From: Siccirubricoccus phaeus
GTDB taxonomy: Bacteria; Pseudomonadota; Alphaproteobacteria; Acetobacterales; Acetobacteraceae
Assembly (NCBI RefSeq): GCF_008360935.1
Contig: NZ_SRXO01000009.1
Location: 124,001 to 188,000 of the forward strand
DNA: 64,000 bases
Direction of reading: 5' to 3'
Made by a program: the position numbers and the translations under genes. Under the pieces are notes generated by a model, which saw only the letters and a list, made by a program, of their open reading frames with translations, had not been told where the DNA came from and searched no databases. Of the stretch, positions 24,916-34,559 are shown in pieces. Numbering within the stretch: position 1 is the first letter of the stretch; the number at the start of each line of letters is the position of its first letter.

Positions 24916-27900
24916 ATGCCGCTCGACCGCGCCTTCGCCAACATCACCGATGACGGGCTGCTCTTCAGCAACATCCATGCGACGGAGGAATCGGTCGGGG
25001 CCGTGAATTCGGTTCTCGGCGATGCGAGCATGGTGGCGACGGGGGCTTCCAACCCGCCGGTCGGCGCCCCCGTGGCCGGGCTGCGCTGGGCAGGCTTCGT
25101 CGGCGGCACCACCGGCCCCGGCCAGACCCTGACCCTGACGCTGGAATACGACGTCACCAGCACCACCGCCGACCTCATCACGGCGATCCGCACCAATTCC
25201 TTCACGCCGGACAGCGCCATCCCGGTCGGCTCCACCCTCTCCCTGGTCGAGGAGATCTACAGCGCGGACGGCACCCTGGTCGGCCGCAGCAGCCTGACCC
25301 GGGCCCAAAGCGTCACCGACACCGCCGACCCGCCCTTCGAGGCCGGCGATGTCCAATTCTCGATGGGCTATGCCTCGCTGCATGTGAAGGTGACGGTGGT
25401 CATCTCCACCGGCGAGACGGCGGCGGGCGGCTCCACCTTCAGCCTGATGAACCAGAACTACGCCACCGCCTCCAGCGCCGGCCTCGCCTCGCTCGGCGAC
25501 GTCGTCTTCGAGGATGCGGATGCCGATGGCATCCAGGATGCGGGCGAGACCGGCATTGCCGGCGTGACGGTGCAGTTGCTGAACAATGCCGGCGCGATCA
25601 TTGCCACCACCACCGCGGCGGATGGCAGCTACCATTTCAGCAACCTGATCCCCGGCACCTTCGCCGTCCATGTCGTCTCGCCGGAGGGCTACCTCGCCAG
25701 CCCCGCCAACCAGGGCGGGGATGACGCGGCGGACAGCGATGCGGTGGGCGGCACCACCCAGCAGGTCACGCTGGCGGCCGGCGAGAACAACCCGACGCTC
25801 GATGCCGGCTTCTACAAGCTGGCGGGCCTCGGCGATGTCGTCTTCGCGGACGCCAATGCCGACGGCATCCAGGATGCGGGCGAGGCCGGCATCGCCGGCG
25901 TGACGGTGGAGCTGCTGGACGCCCAGGGCCAGGTGGCGGCCAACACCGCCACCGCGGCGGATGGCAGCTACAGCTTCACCGGCCTGCCGCCCGGCACCTA
26001 CAGCGTCCGCTTCGTCACCCCGGCCGGCTATGAGGCGAGCCCGGCCAACCAGGGCGGCAATGACGCGAAGGACAGCGACGCGGTCGAGGGCGTCACCCAG
26101 CAGGTGACGCTGACCTCCGGCGAGTACAACTCCACCCTCGATGCCGGCTTCTTCAAGCCCGCCCCGGTCAGCCAGCCCGTCTCCCTCGGCGATGTCGTCT
26201 TCGAGGACAGGGATGCCGACGGCATCCAGGATGCCGGGGAGAAGGGCATCGGCGGCGTGACGGTGGAGCTGCTGGACGCCGCCGGCGCGGTCATCGCCAC
26301 CACCACCACGGCGGCGGATGGCAGCTACCTCTTCGAAGACAAGGCGCCCGGCACCTACAGCGTGCATTTCGTCGCGCCGGAGGGCTATGTGGCGACCGCC
26401 GCCAATCGCGGCGCCGATGACGCGAAGGACAGCGACGCGGTCGATGGCACGACCCAGCAGGTGACGCTGACCTCCGGCCAGACCGACCTGACGCTGGATG
26501 CCGGCTTCTACAAGCTGGCCGCGCTGGGCGACAAGGTCTGGTTCGACGGCAACAGGAACGGCATCCAGGATGGCGGCGAGGCCGGCTTCGGCAATGTCAC
26601 CGTGCAGCTCCTCGACGCCGGCGGCAGCGTCATCAGGACCACGGTGACCGACGGCAACGGGAATTACGGCTTCACCGGGCTGGTGCCCGGCACCTATAGC
26701 GTGAAATTCGTGGCGCCCAACGGCTACAGCCTCACCGGCGCCAATCGCGGCGGGGATGACGGGCGGGACAGCGACGCGGCCAGCAACGGCGCCACCCAGC
26801 AGGTGACGCTGAGCTCCGGCGAGATGAACAACAGCCTGGATGCCGGGCTGGTGCAGAAGACGGTGTACAACCCCTGCCCCTCGCTCTGCATCAGCAAGGT
26901 GACGAATGGCTGCGACGGCCCGACCATCCTGGAAGGCAGCGCCGTCACCTGGACCTATACGGTGAAGAACACCGGCAACGTCGCCCTGACCAATGTGGTG
27001 GTGAAGGACAACCGGGAAGGCCTCGTCACCGAGGTCACCGGGGATAACGGCAACGGCATCCTCGATGCCGGCGAGACCTGGACCTTCACGGAGACCGGCA
27101 TCGCCGGCGCCGGCGCCTATTGCAACACCGCGACGGCGACGGCGAAATACACCGACGCCCATGGCAGCAGGACGGTCGGCGACAGCGACAGCAGCTCCTA
27201 TTTCGGCGCGGCGCCGAAGATCGACGTGGAGAAATACGTCTCCGTCGATGGCGGCTGCACCTGGTACGATGCCGATGGCGGCACCGGGCCGCTGGCCGCC
27301 GAGGGCGCCTCGGTGAAATTCAAATTCGTCGTCACCAACACCGGCAATGTCACGCTGAACAATATCGTCCTGGGCGACGACCAGCTCGATCTCAACGGCC
27401 GCTCCTCCGGCACCACCGTCAAGATCGGCAGCCTGGCGGCCGATTCCTACGACAAGGGCTGCTATGGCGGCAGCAATGACAGCTACACGCTGATCGTCGA
27501 CGGCACCTGGCAGGCCGGCCAGCACACCGACACCGCCACGGTCTCGGCGAAGTACACGGACGGCTACGGCAACGCGGTGACGGTGACGGTGACGGACAGC
27601 GACAGCGCGAATTTCTACGGCATCCAGGGCCCCGGCGTGCACAGTGCCTGCGACTGGGGCAGCAGCGGCTGGAAGGATCTGTGGGACGGCGATCGCGGCA
27701 GCTCTCTCTCCGGCCGCGGCGACAAGCCTTTCGACAGCGACATCCTCTACGAGACCTATGGCGCGAAAGGCGTGCTGGATCCGGTCAGCAAGAGCTACAA
27801 GGCGGGCATCCTGGTCGGCGACTTCAACAAGAACGGCGTCACCGATGCCGGCGAGAAGACCTTCTTCTACAGCCAGCCGGAAGCGCTGGCGGCGCTGAAC

Positions 27901-28299
27901 GCCGCCGATAATTGCGGCGACATGCGCCTGCTGCTGGGCCGCGAGCTGGTGGCGAGCTGGCTGAACTACCTGGCCGGCAATGCGATCACCGACCCGGCGG
28001 ACAGCAGCAGCATCTTCGATGCGAGGGATGCCATGACCCAGGCCATCGCCTGGCTGGGCAAGTACAGCAAGGACGAGAGCCATGACGGCTTCGGCGATGG
28101 CAGCCTGACGCTCAACGCCTCGACCTACAAACTCGGGTCCGGCGCCGCCGCCTGGACCAAGGCCAGCGGCGGCCTCGCGGCCGGCAGGACCATCGAGGGC
28201 TGGCTGGAGGAGTATAACGACCATGGCAGCGTGACCAATGACGGGGTCACCACCAAAGCTCGCCTCGGCCGATATCTGGTAAGACGGGTGATCCGGTAG
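24916..28299 (+). CDS. Large repeat surface protein with four SdrD-B and two DUF11-like domains
   Basis: A 1127-residue acidic, Gly/Asp/Thr-rich protein. After an N-terminal choice-of-anchor-like domain (residues 1-190), four SdrD B-like repeats start near 192, 304, 424 and 535. Each has the form LGDVVFEDADADGIQDAGE with Ca-binding Asp-rich loops, LPPGTYSV and TLDAGFYK. Two DUF11-like Ig modules follow (from about 660 and 770: YTVKNTGNVALTNVVVKD, FVVTNTGNVTLNNIVLGD). A unique C-terminal part of about 220 residues contains GDFNKNGVTDAGEK. There is no Sec signal and no LPXTG, so type I or another unconventional secretion is likely. Probably an adhesin or matrix protein. Confidence 0.85.
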   Translation: MPLDRAFANITDDGLLFSNIHATEESVGAVNSVLGDASMVATGASNPPVGAPVAGLRWAGFVGGTTGPGQTLTLTLEYDVTSTTADLITAIRTNSFTPDSAIPVGSTLSLVEEIYSADGTLVGRSSLTRAQSVTDTADPPFEAGDVQFSMGYASLHVKVTVVISTGETAAGGSTFSLMNQNYATASSAGLASLGDVVFEDADADGIQDAGETGIAGVTVQLLNNAGAIIATTTAADGSYHFSNLIPGTFAVHVVSPEGYLASPANQGGDDAADSDAVGGTTQQVTLAAGENNPTLDAGFYKLAGLGDVVFADANADGIQDAGEAGIAGVTVELLDAQGQVAANTATAADGSYSFTGLPPGTYSVRFVTPAGYEASPANQGGNDAKDSDAVEGVTQQVTLTSGEYNSTLDAGFFKPAPVSQPVSLGDVVFEDRDADGIQDAGEKGIGGVTVELLDAAGAVIATTTTAADGSYLFEDKAPGTYSVHFVAPEGYVATAANRGADDAKDSDAVDGTTQQVTLTSGQTDLTLDAGFYKLAALGDKVWFDGNRNGIQDGGEAGFGNVTVQLLDAGGSVIRTTVTDGNGNYGFTGLVPGTYSVKFVAPNGYSLTGANRGGDDGRDSDAASNGATQQVTLSSGEMNNSLDAGLVQKTVYNPCPSLCISKVTNGCDGPTILEGSAVTWTYTVKNTGNVALTNVVVKDNREGLVTEVTGDNGNGILDAGETWTFTETGIAGAGAYCNTATATAKYTDAHGSRTVGDSDSSSYFGAAPKIDVEKYVSVDGGCTWYDADGGTGPLAAEGASVKFKFVVTNTGNVTLNNIVLGDDQLDLNGRSSGTTVKIGSLAADSYDKGCYGGSNDSYTLIVDGTWQAGQHTDTATVSAKYTDGYGNAVTVTVTDSDSANFYGIQGPGVHSACDWGSSGWKDLWDGDRGSSLSGRGDKPFDSDILYETYGAKGVLDPVSKSYKAGILVGDFNKNGVTDAGEKTFFYSQPEALAALNAADNCGDMRLLLGRELVASWLNYLAGNAITDPADSSSIFDARDAMTQAIAWLGKYSKDESHDGFGDGSLTLNASTYKLGSGAAAWTKASGGLAAGRTIEGWLEEYNDHGSVTNDGVTTKARLGRYLVRRVIR

Positions 28300-28605
28300 G
28301 GCGGCCGCCGGCCTGGCTGGCGCCCGGGGAGGTTTGCCGGGCCGGCCAGCCGGCCCGATCGGGGCGCTGCTCCCCGAGCTCCCGGCCTCCATTGCCGCCC
28401 ATGCCGCCGCCGACCAGGGCATGGCCCCGGCGCAGTGCGTCGCCGGAGCCGGCCGCGTCGCCAGGGATGTCCCCCGGTGGCCGGCAAGGCCGCGCTGCCT
28501 GCCCACCCCGGAGGACGGGGAGCTGGCGCCGCCGCGGATCACCGCCGGAGGCGCGGTGGCGAGTAGCGGAAGGGGCAGGGCAGGGCGCGGCAAGCCGCGC
28601 TGCGG
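28300..28605. other. Intergenic region with an 8-bp stem-loop between convergent genes
   Basis: CGGGCCGG (28338-28345) pairs with CCGGCCCG (28350-28357) over a 4-base loop, 39 bp past the stop of the SdrD-like gene; it may be its terminator. Nothing else in the 306 bp looks coding or structured. The long open frame on the opposite strand here is antisense to the large protein gene. Confidence 0.45.
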
Positions 28606-29031
28606 CTATGCTTTCGGTGCGACCGCCACCTTCTGGTAATGCGCCTCGTCCACCGGCTCCATCCAGGTGTTGTTGTCCGGCCCCTCGATTTCGAGGAAGG
28701 AAATATGCGCGAACAGATGCCCTGCCACGGCGCCATGCCAATGCACCACGCCCGGCGGCACTTCGGCGACATCGCCGGCGCGCAGGATGCGGGGCGGCTT
28801 GCCGCGCACCTCCACCATGCCGGTGCCCAGCGTGGCCACCAGCACCTGCCGGGTCTTGTGGGTGTGCCAGTTGGTGCGGGCGCCGGGGGTGAAGGTCACC
28901 AGCGTGGCGCTGGTGCGGGACGCCGCCGTCGGGGCGGCGTAGGCGTCCTGCAGCACGGTCCCGGTGAAGTTCTCGGCGGGTGCGGCCTTGGTCGCCCGTG
29001 CCGCGGCCGGGCGAATCGTCACGTCATCCAT
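28606..29031 (-). CDS. Cupin domain-containing protein
   Basis: A 141-residue single-domain cupin of about the size of small quercetinase/YlbA-like or carboxymuconolactone-associated cupins. Motif 1 is WHTHKTRQVLVATLGTGMVEV with two His; motif 2 is PGVVHWHGAVAG. The protein starts at ATG 29031, supported by GAGGAGACGCAG; no signal peptide, so cytosolic. It is probably metal-binding; no reaction can be assigned. It is transcribed leftward, alone, 178 bp downstream of the Fsr-like gene. Confidence 0.82.
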   Translation of the reverse strand: MDDVTIRPAAARATKAAPAENFTGTVLQDAYAAPTAASRTSATLVTFTPGARTNWHTHKTRQVLVATLGTGMVEVRGKPPRILRAGDVAEVPPGVVHWHGAVAGHLFAHISFLEIEGPDNNTWMEPVDEAHYQKVAVAPKA

Positions 29032-29209
29032 CTGCGTCTCCTCGCGGGCTCGGCGGCCCGCCTTGATTGTCGCGGCTAGCCTGGTGTCCCGATTCCGCAG
29101 TCCTGCGGACTTCGTTCTCGGGCCACTGGCTTGTGGTTTCAGTGGCCTGCTTGTCCGCTGCGTTCGCTGGACATCCAGCGAATTTCGCGGGCAGGACACT
29201 AGAGCATTT

Positions 29210-30430
29210 TCAAGTCCGGCGGACAGCCCCGCCCTCCTCGATGCGGGGCAGGAACCAGGCGAGAAGCCCGGCGAGCGGCAGGAAGGAGCACAGCCGGTAG
29301 ACGCTCTCGATGCCGATACTGTCCGCCAGCCCGCCGAGGAGGGCTGCGGCGATGCCGCCGAGCCCGAAATTGAGCCCGTAGAACAGCCCGCCGATCAGCC
29401 CGATGCGGCCCGGCAGCAAATCCATGGCGTAGATCAGGATGGAGGCGAAGGCGCTGGCCATGATCAGGTTGATCAGCGTCGTCAGCACGCCGGTCCAGAA
29501 GAAATCGGCATAGGGCAGCAGCAGCGTGAGGGGCAGCGGGCCGAGTACGGAAATCCAGATGATGCGGTAGCGGCCGATCCTGTCGCCGATGATGCCGCCC
29601 CCCAGCGCGCCCAGGGCAGCGGCGACCAGGAAGACGAAGAGCATGAGCTGGGAGGCCTGGATCGACACCCCGAACCGGTCGATCAGGTAGAAGGTGTAGA
29701 AGGAGCGGAAGCTCTCGCTATAGGCGTTCTTCGAGAACATCAGCACGGTCAGGATGACGAGGCCGAGGGCGATGGTCGCCGGCGCATGCGCAGGGCGGCC
29801 CGCCGCGGCCGCGGCAGGTGACGCCTTGGCCGCCGCCTGCCGGCGGATGGCGGTGTGCTGCCCCGCCGTCCAGACCATGAGCACCATGGCGAAGAGCGCG
29901 AGGGAGGCGAACCAGACGAGGCTTCCCTGCCCCCGCGGCACGATGATGAGGGCGGCGGCCAGCGGGCCGAGCGCGCCGCCTGCCTGGCCGCCCACCTGGA
30001 AGATGCCCTGCGCGAAGCCGTGCCGGCCGCCCGAGGCGAAGCGCGCCATGCGCGTCGCCTCCGGATGGAAGATCGAGGAGCCGATGCCGATGCAGGCCGC
30101 CGCGGCGATGATGAGGCCGTAGCTGGAGGCGAAAGCGAGGCCCAGCAGGCCGGCGAGGGTGAAGGTCATGCCGATGACGGTGGAATGCGGCATCGGATGG
30201 CGGTCGGTGTAATAGCCGACGACGGGCTGCAGCAGCGAGCCGGCCACCTGGAAGGTCAGGGTGATCATCCCGATCTGCACGAAGTCGAGCCCGTAGGAGG
30301 CCTTGATGATCGGGTAGACGGCCGGGATCAGCGACTGGATCAGGTCGTTCAGCAGATGCGTCAGCGCCAGGATGAGCAGGACGGCGAGATGCGTCCTGGG
30401 TGGCGCGCTGGCGGTCAGGGCAAGGGTCAT
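29210..30430 (-). CDS. Fosmidomycin-resistance (Fsr)-like MFS transporter
   Basis: A 406-residue 12-TM major facilitator. The N-terminus LALTHLLNDLIQSLIPAVYP and the segment IFHPEATRMARFASGGRHG are characteristic of the Fsr/YfcJ-like drug exporters. The central loop is Ala/Pro-rich. It should export small toxic compounds across the inner membrane using the proton gradient; the substrate is not determinable. ATG 30430 is chosen because the hydrophobic N-terminus begins there; upstream open frame is Pro/Arg-rich and non-membrane. Confidence 0.9.
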   Translation of the reverse strand: MTLALTASAPPRTHLAVLLILALTHLLNDLIQSLIPAVYPIIKASYGLDFVQIGMITLTFQVAGSLLQPVVGYYTDRHPMPHSTVIGMTFTLAGLLGLAFASSYGLIIAAAACIGIGSSIFHPEATRMARFASGGRHGFAQGIFQVGGQAGGALGPLAAALIIVPRGQGSLVWFASLALFAMVLMVWTAGQHTAIRRQAAAKASPAAAAAGRPAHAPATIALGLVILTVLMFSKNAYSESFRSFYTFYLIDRFGVSIQASQLMLFVFLVAAALGALGGGIIGDRIGRYRIIWISVLGPLPLTLLLPYADFFWTGVLTTLINLIMASAFASILIYAMDLLPGRIGLIGGLFYGLNFGLGGIAAALLGGLADSIGIESVYRLCSFLPLAGLLAWFLPRIEEGGAVRRT

Positions 30431-30747
30431 CTTCGCGTCTTCTTGGCCTTGGCGGGTTGGCTCGCGGCATGCCCGGGGGCGCGCCCGGTCCAGGATGTGG
30501 AGCATCGCAGCGATCGGGGGCAGGGCGATAGCCCACCAGGGCGAATGGCAACACGGCGCTCCACGCATGGCACCCGGGGCATGGCACCCCGGGGGGCTTC
30601 GCCGCCGCCGGCCGCCCCGGCGGGGTGGCGCCGTGCCTGCCCGCGGTGGCATGCTGTCGCCGGAGGCCGGGCCTCCGGCCCTGACCAATCGACGTCCGCC
30701 GGCCACCCGGGCGGGCTGCACAGCCCGGCCGCGCGCAGAGGCCCCGC
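30431..30747. other. Non-coding gap between the Fsr-like and debranching-enzyme genes
   Basis: The 317-bp gap is very GC-rich and holds a short direct repeat GCATGGCACC at 30565-30574 and 30580-30589 inside a C/G-rich palindromic patch. I see no supported gene or tRNA. It should contain the promoter of the leftward Fsr-like gene and the terminator of the glycosyltransferase operon. Confidence 0.4.
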
Positions 30748-32943
30748 TCAGCTTGTCGTCAGCACCCGCAGCGGACCCTGGCGGTCGACTACATCGACCA
30801 CGACCTTGGCGCCGGAGCGGCGCAGCGCGACATCCGCCGCGCCGCCGTCGAGCCGGAGATTGCGCAGCATGACCATGTCGAGGAACTCCGGCAGCGTCGG
30901 CTCCTCGAAGGTGATGTGCAGTTGCGCAAGGTCGAAGCCAAGCCCGAGGCAGGCCTGCAGCATGAGGAGCGGCGCCGCGGCGGCCCAGGCCTGCGGCGAG
31001 CAGGCGACGGGATAGAAGGTCGGCCCGCGCCTGTGCTGGCGGGCGAAGCCGCAGAACAATTCCGGCAGCCGGCGCAGGTCGATATAGGTGGACGCGGCGA
31101 ACAGCCCCTCGAAGATCCGGGCCGCCTCGCGCTTGAAGCCGTAGCGGGCCAGGCCGGCGGCGATCAGCGCATTGTCGTGCGGCCAGACCGAGCCGTTATG
31201 GTAGCTCATCGGGTTGTAGCGCGCCTCGGTGCTGGCGATGGTACGCACGCCCCAGCCGCAGAACAGCGTCGGCGTCATCAATGTGCGCACCACCGGCGCG
31301 GCGCGCTCGGGCAGGGCGAGGCCGGTCAGCAGCGCATGGCCGGCATTGGAGCTCCTGACCCGGCAGGGCCGCTTCTCCCCGTCCAGGGCCAGCACATAGG
31401 TGCCGAGCGCCTCGTCGAAGAAGGCCGCGTCGAAGGCCTGGCGCAGCGTCTCGGCGCGGCTGTCGCAGCCGGCGGCGCGTTCCTTGCGGCCGAGGGCGCG
31501 GGCAATGGCCGCGGCGGCACGCCAGGCGCCATAGGCATAGGCCTGCACCTCGGCGAGCGCGATCGGGCCGGGCGCGAGCCTGCCATCGGCGTGGAAGATG
31601 GAATCCTGGCTGTCCTTCCAGCCCTGGTTGATCAGCCCCTCCTCGGTCCGCCGGCCATATTCCACGAAGCCGTCCCCGTCGCGGTCGCCATGGCGGACCA
31701 GCCAGGCGAGCGCGGCCTCCACATGCGGCCAGAGCCGGCGCAGGGTGACGAGGTCGCCGGTACGCTCCAGATAGGCGCCGGCCAGGACCACGAAGAGCGG
31801 GGTGGCATCGACGCTGCCATAGTAGCGGCGGAACGGCACCTCCTTCAGCTCCGCCATCTCCCCGTAGCGGACCTCGTGCAGGATCTTGCCCGGCTCGGCA
31901 TCGGCGGCGGGGTCGTGATCCGTCGCCTGGTTGGCGGCGAGATGGAGCAGCACGCCGCGGGCGATGGCCGGGTCGAGCCAGAGGGTCTGCAGCGCGGTGA
32001 TCAGCGCGTCGCGGCCGAAGACGGTGCTGAACCACGGGATGCCGGCGTAAGGGTAAGGCCCTTCCGGCGTGTCGGTGACCAGCATGTAGAGGTCGGAGAC
32101 CGAACGGCGCACCGCCTCGTTGAAGATCTCGTTGGAGGAGACGATGGCGGCGGCGCGCGAGGCGGAGGATCTGAGCGCGCGGCGCGCATCCCGCAGCGCC
32201 TGCCCGAAGGCGCGGCGCACCGGCACCTCGCGGGCATCGTCGCAGGCGATCTCCAGCACCACGGTCTTCGCCTCGTGCGGGCCGAGCTCGAAGACGAAGC
32301 CTGCGCGGTCGGCGGTCAGCTCCTGCGGCGCCGGGTCGAAGCGCAGCGTGGTCTGCCGCCGCCGCCCGTCGAGGCCGAGATAGGCGAGCCGGACCCGGTC
32401 CCGCGTCACTTCCGGGAGCTGCAGCGTGCCGCGCCGCTCGCGGACCGTGCCGCGGACTTCGAACAGGTCTGCGAAATCGGCGGCAAAGCTGAAATCCAGG
32501 CGGATCCGATGCGGCCGGCCATCGAAATTGCGCAGCGCGAGGCGCTCATGGCAGGCACCGCTCCACAGGAAGCGGGAGCGGCGGAGATGCACCAGGTCGT
32601 GCTCCAGCACGATCCGGCCTTCGGCATCGAACAGGTCCGGGTTGGTGAGGTCGCAGGTCAGCGCCGCATTGTCGTCGCGCAGCGTCGAGGAAAGCAGCAT
32701 CGGCCGCTGCCCCGCGATGGTGAGGCAAAGATGCGAGAGATGGCGGGTGTCGCGATGGAAGAGGCCCTCCGGGCTGCCCGGCCCGGAGAGCACATCGCCA
32801 TTGTGGTCGAATACGGCGAAGGTGTCGCCATGCTTCAGGGTGCGCGGCCGCCGCTCCTGCAGCGAGGCGGCGGCCGGGATGAAGAATTGCGCCGGCGGCA
32901 TCCCCGGCCCGGTCGGGGCCGGCGCGCTGGTGGTGCCCTGCAT
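30748..32943 (-). CDS. Amylo-alpha-1,6-glucosidase / glycogen debranching-type protein
   Basis: A 731-residue cytosolic protein. The N-terminal GDE_N_bis domain (TFAVFDHNGDVL ... LFHRDTRHLSHL) is followed by a GH63/GH15-like (alpha/alpha)6 barrel. Catalytic-region motifs are GIPWFSTVFGRDALI, NQGWKDSQDS (probable acid Asp) and YNPMSYHNGSVWPHDN. GGGAGGCTCGC upstream of 32943 sets the start. It lies 13 bp after the glycosyltransferase gene in the same direction. The pair probably builds and trims a storage or stress glucan; the substrate is not certain. Confidence 0.9.
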   Translation of the reverse strand: MQGTTSAPAPTGPGMPPAQFFIPAAASLQERRPRTLKHGDTFAVFDHNGDVLSGPGSPEGLFHRDTRHLSHLCLTIAGQRPMLLSSTLRDDNAALTCDLTNPDLFDAEGRIVLEHDLVHLRRSRFLWSGACHERLALRNFDGRPHRIRLDFSFAADFADLFEVRGTVRERRGTLQLPEVTRDRVRLAYLGLDGRRRQTTLRFDPAPQELTADRAGFVFELGPHEAKTVVLEIACDDAREVPVRRAFGQALRDARRALRSSASRAAAIVSSNEIFNEAVRRSVSDLYMLVTDTPEGPYPYAGIPWFSTVFGRDALITALQTLWLDPAIARGVLLHLAANQATDHDPAADAEPGKILHEVRYGEMAELKEVPFRRYYGSVDATPLFVVLAGAYLERTGDLVTLRRLWPHVEAALAWLVRHGDRDGDGFVEYGRRTEEGLINQGWKDSQDSIFHADGRLAPGPIALAEVQAYAYGAWRAAAAIARALGRKERAAGCDSRAETLRQAFDAAFFDEALGTYVLALDGEKRPCRVRSSNAGHALLTGLALPERAAPVVRTLMTPTLFCGWGVRTIASTEARYNPMSYHNGSVWPHDNALIAAGLARYGFKREAARIFEGLFAASTYIDLRRLPELFCGFARQHRRGPTFYPVACSPQAWAAAAPLLMLQACLGLGFDLAQLHITFEEPTLPEFLDMVMLRNLRLDGGAADVALRRSGAKVVVDVVDRQGPLRVLTTS

Positions 32944-32956
32944 GCGAGCCTCCCGC

Positions 32957-34063
32957 CTAGGCGACCGCCCGCAGACCGATGGCCTCGATGGCAGCGCCCT
33001 TCTGCATCGCAGGGACGCGCATGGCGGCGCGGTGCAGGCCGGGCAGGTCGCGATAGATGGCGAGGTAGTCGAGCGCCATCCGTTCGGCGGTGAAGCGCTC
33101 CTCGAAGACGGCGCGCACCCCCGCGCGGTCGAGCCGGTCGATCCCGCGCAGGATGGCGACGGCCTCCGCGACGTCGTCCACGATGAAGCCGGTGATGCCG
33201 TCATCCACCACTTCCGGCACGGAGCCGTTGCGGAAGGCGATCACCGGCGTGCCGCAGGCCATGGCCTCGATCATGACGAGGCCGAAGGGCTCGGGCCAGT
33301 CGATCGGGAAGAGCAGCGCGCGGGCATTGCCGAGGAACTCGGCCTTCCGCTGCTCGTCGATCTCGCCGATGAACTCGACATTCGAGTGCCGCGCCACCAT
33401 CGGGCCGACCACCTCCTCCCAATAGGCCTGGTCGGCCTTGTCGATCTTGGCGGCGATCCTGAGCTTCAGCCCGGCGCGCGCAGCGATCTCGATGGCGCGG
33501 TCGGGCCGCTTCTCGGGGGAGATGCGGCCGAGGAAGGCGAGGTAATCGCCCTTCGGCCTGGCGGTGAAGGGCAGGAGGTTCTTCGGCAGGCCGTGATGCA
33601 CGGTGCCGGCCCAGTTCACCGGCGGCATCGGCCGACGCTGGTCGTCGGAGATGGAGACGAGCGGGTAATGCGGAAAGGCGGCATAGAAGGGCTGCAGATC
33701 GGGCAGGTCGAGCCGGCCGTGCAGCGTCGTCACCATGCGGTCGGCGAAGGCGCTGGCGAGCGGGTAGTGCAGGAAATCGATGTGGAAATGCAGCACGTCG
33801 AACTGGTGGGCGCGGCGGCGCACCTCGTCCAGCATCATCATCTGGTAGGGCAGGGGGTCCCTGACCGCGGGATTGAGGCGCAGGGCCATGGCGCAACCGG
33901 GCACGAGGTTCGCCTGCGTCGTCGAATCGCCGCTCGCGAACAACGTCACCTCATGGCCCAGCCGGACCAGCTCTTCGGTAAGATAGGATACGATGCGTTC
34001 GGTGCCGCCATAGAGCCGCGGCGGGCAACATTCCGCAAGCGGGGCGATCTGGGCGATCTTCAT
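32957..34063 (-). CDS. GT4-type glycosyltransferase
   Basis: A 368-residue GT-B enzyme of family 4. The N-terminal APLAECCPPRLYGGTERIVSYL matches the acceptor-domain start of many bacterial GT4 proteins, and the C-terminal donor site has FLGRISPEKRPD, PEPFGLVMIEAMACGTPVIA and the EX7E pattern. ATG 34063 has an excellent GAGGAGG upstream. It is the first gene of a two-gene leftward operon with the debranching-type enzyme. Sugar donor and acceptor unknown. Confidence 0.92.
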   Translation of the reverse strand: MKIAQIAPLAECCPPRLYGGTERIVSYLTEELVRLGHEVTLFASGDSTTQANLVPGCAMALRLNPAVRDPLPYQMMMLDEVRRRAHQFDVLHFHIDFLHYPLASAFADRMVTTLHGRLDLPDLQPFYAAFPHYPLVSISDDQRRPMPPVNWAGTVHHGLPKNLLPFTARPKGDYLAFLGRISPEKRPDRAIEIAARAGLKLRIAAKIDKADQAYWEEVVGPMVARHSNVEFIGEIDEQRKAEFLGNARALLFPIDWPEPFGLVMIEAMACGTPVIAFRNGSVPEVVDDGITGFIVDDVAEAVAILRGIDRLDRAGVRAVFEERFTAERMALDYLAIYRDLPGLHRAAMRVPAMQKGAAIEAIGLRAVA

Positions 34064-34559
34064 CGGCAAAACCTCCTCGATCTGAGCAAAGCGTTGACAA
34101 TGAGCGCGCATCGGAGGGCCCGGGCCGCCCGCTCGGGGCGCGGCCGTCACTCCTCTCGGGTGGAGAACCACGGGCTCGCCGCCGGGGGCGGGTAGCACCG
34201 CGCCCCGCGACAGGACCTGGCCGGCGAGACGCCGCGACAGGCCAATGGCGAGAGTGGCCCTAGGGAACGGACCCTCCTTCTGCCGGTGATGCCATGAAGA
34301 TGCGCCCGGGCAGCCCGGGCGCATCGTGCAGGAGCTAGGAGCAGGCGCTGGCCGTTCAAGCCCCAGCGGCAAGGGGAGGGGCGGGGACTCTCGCCGGTTG
34401 CCGCCCGCCGGCAATCCTCCGCCGGTTCTCCGCTTGATTCCCCGACAGCCCCCATAGGTGGTCGCAACGTTTTCAATTCCAATGGCATGGACATGCGCAT
34501 CGGCCCTGCGCATTCTGGCGGGAGTTCGGTGCGGTCTTTTGCCGCTTTGGGGGAACGCC
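34064..34559. other. Non-coding region with a perfect 12-bp stem-loop
   Basis: The gap separates divergent genes. GATGCGCCCGGG (34299-34310) pairs perfectly with 34314-34325 over a CAG loop, about 235 bp from each flanking gene. The sequence near 34468-34485 (ACGTTTTCAATTCC) is locally AT-rich and may hold the promoter of the LprI-like operon. No gene is supported in the 496 bp. Confidence 0.5.

Noticed and set aside
25489-26860. Regularly spaced DNA repeats, possible CRISPR-like array
   Set aside because: The spacing of about 330-360 bp and in-frame translation show that these are protein domain repeats, not a CRISPR array.
24865-28593. 1242-residue open frame on the minus strand
   Set aside because: It lies antisense to the SdrD/DUF11 gene; the translation is low-complexity Ala/Gly/Val/Arg without a known domain. 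It arises from GC-rich codon bias opposite a strongly coding frame.
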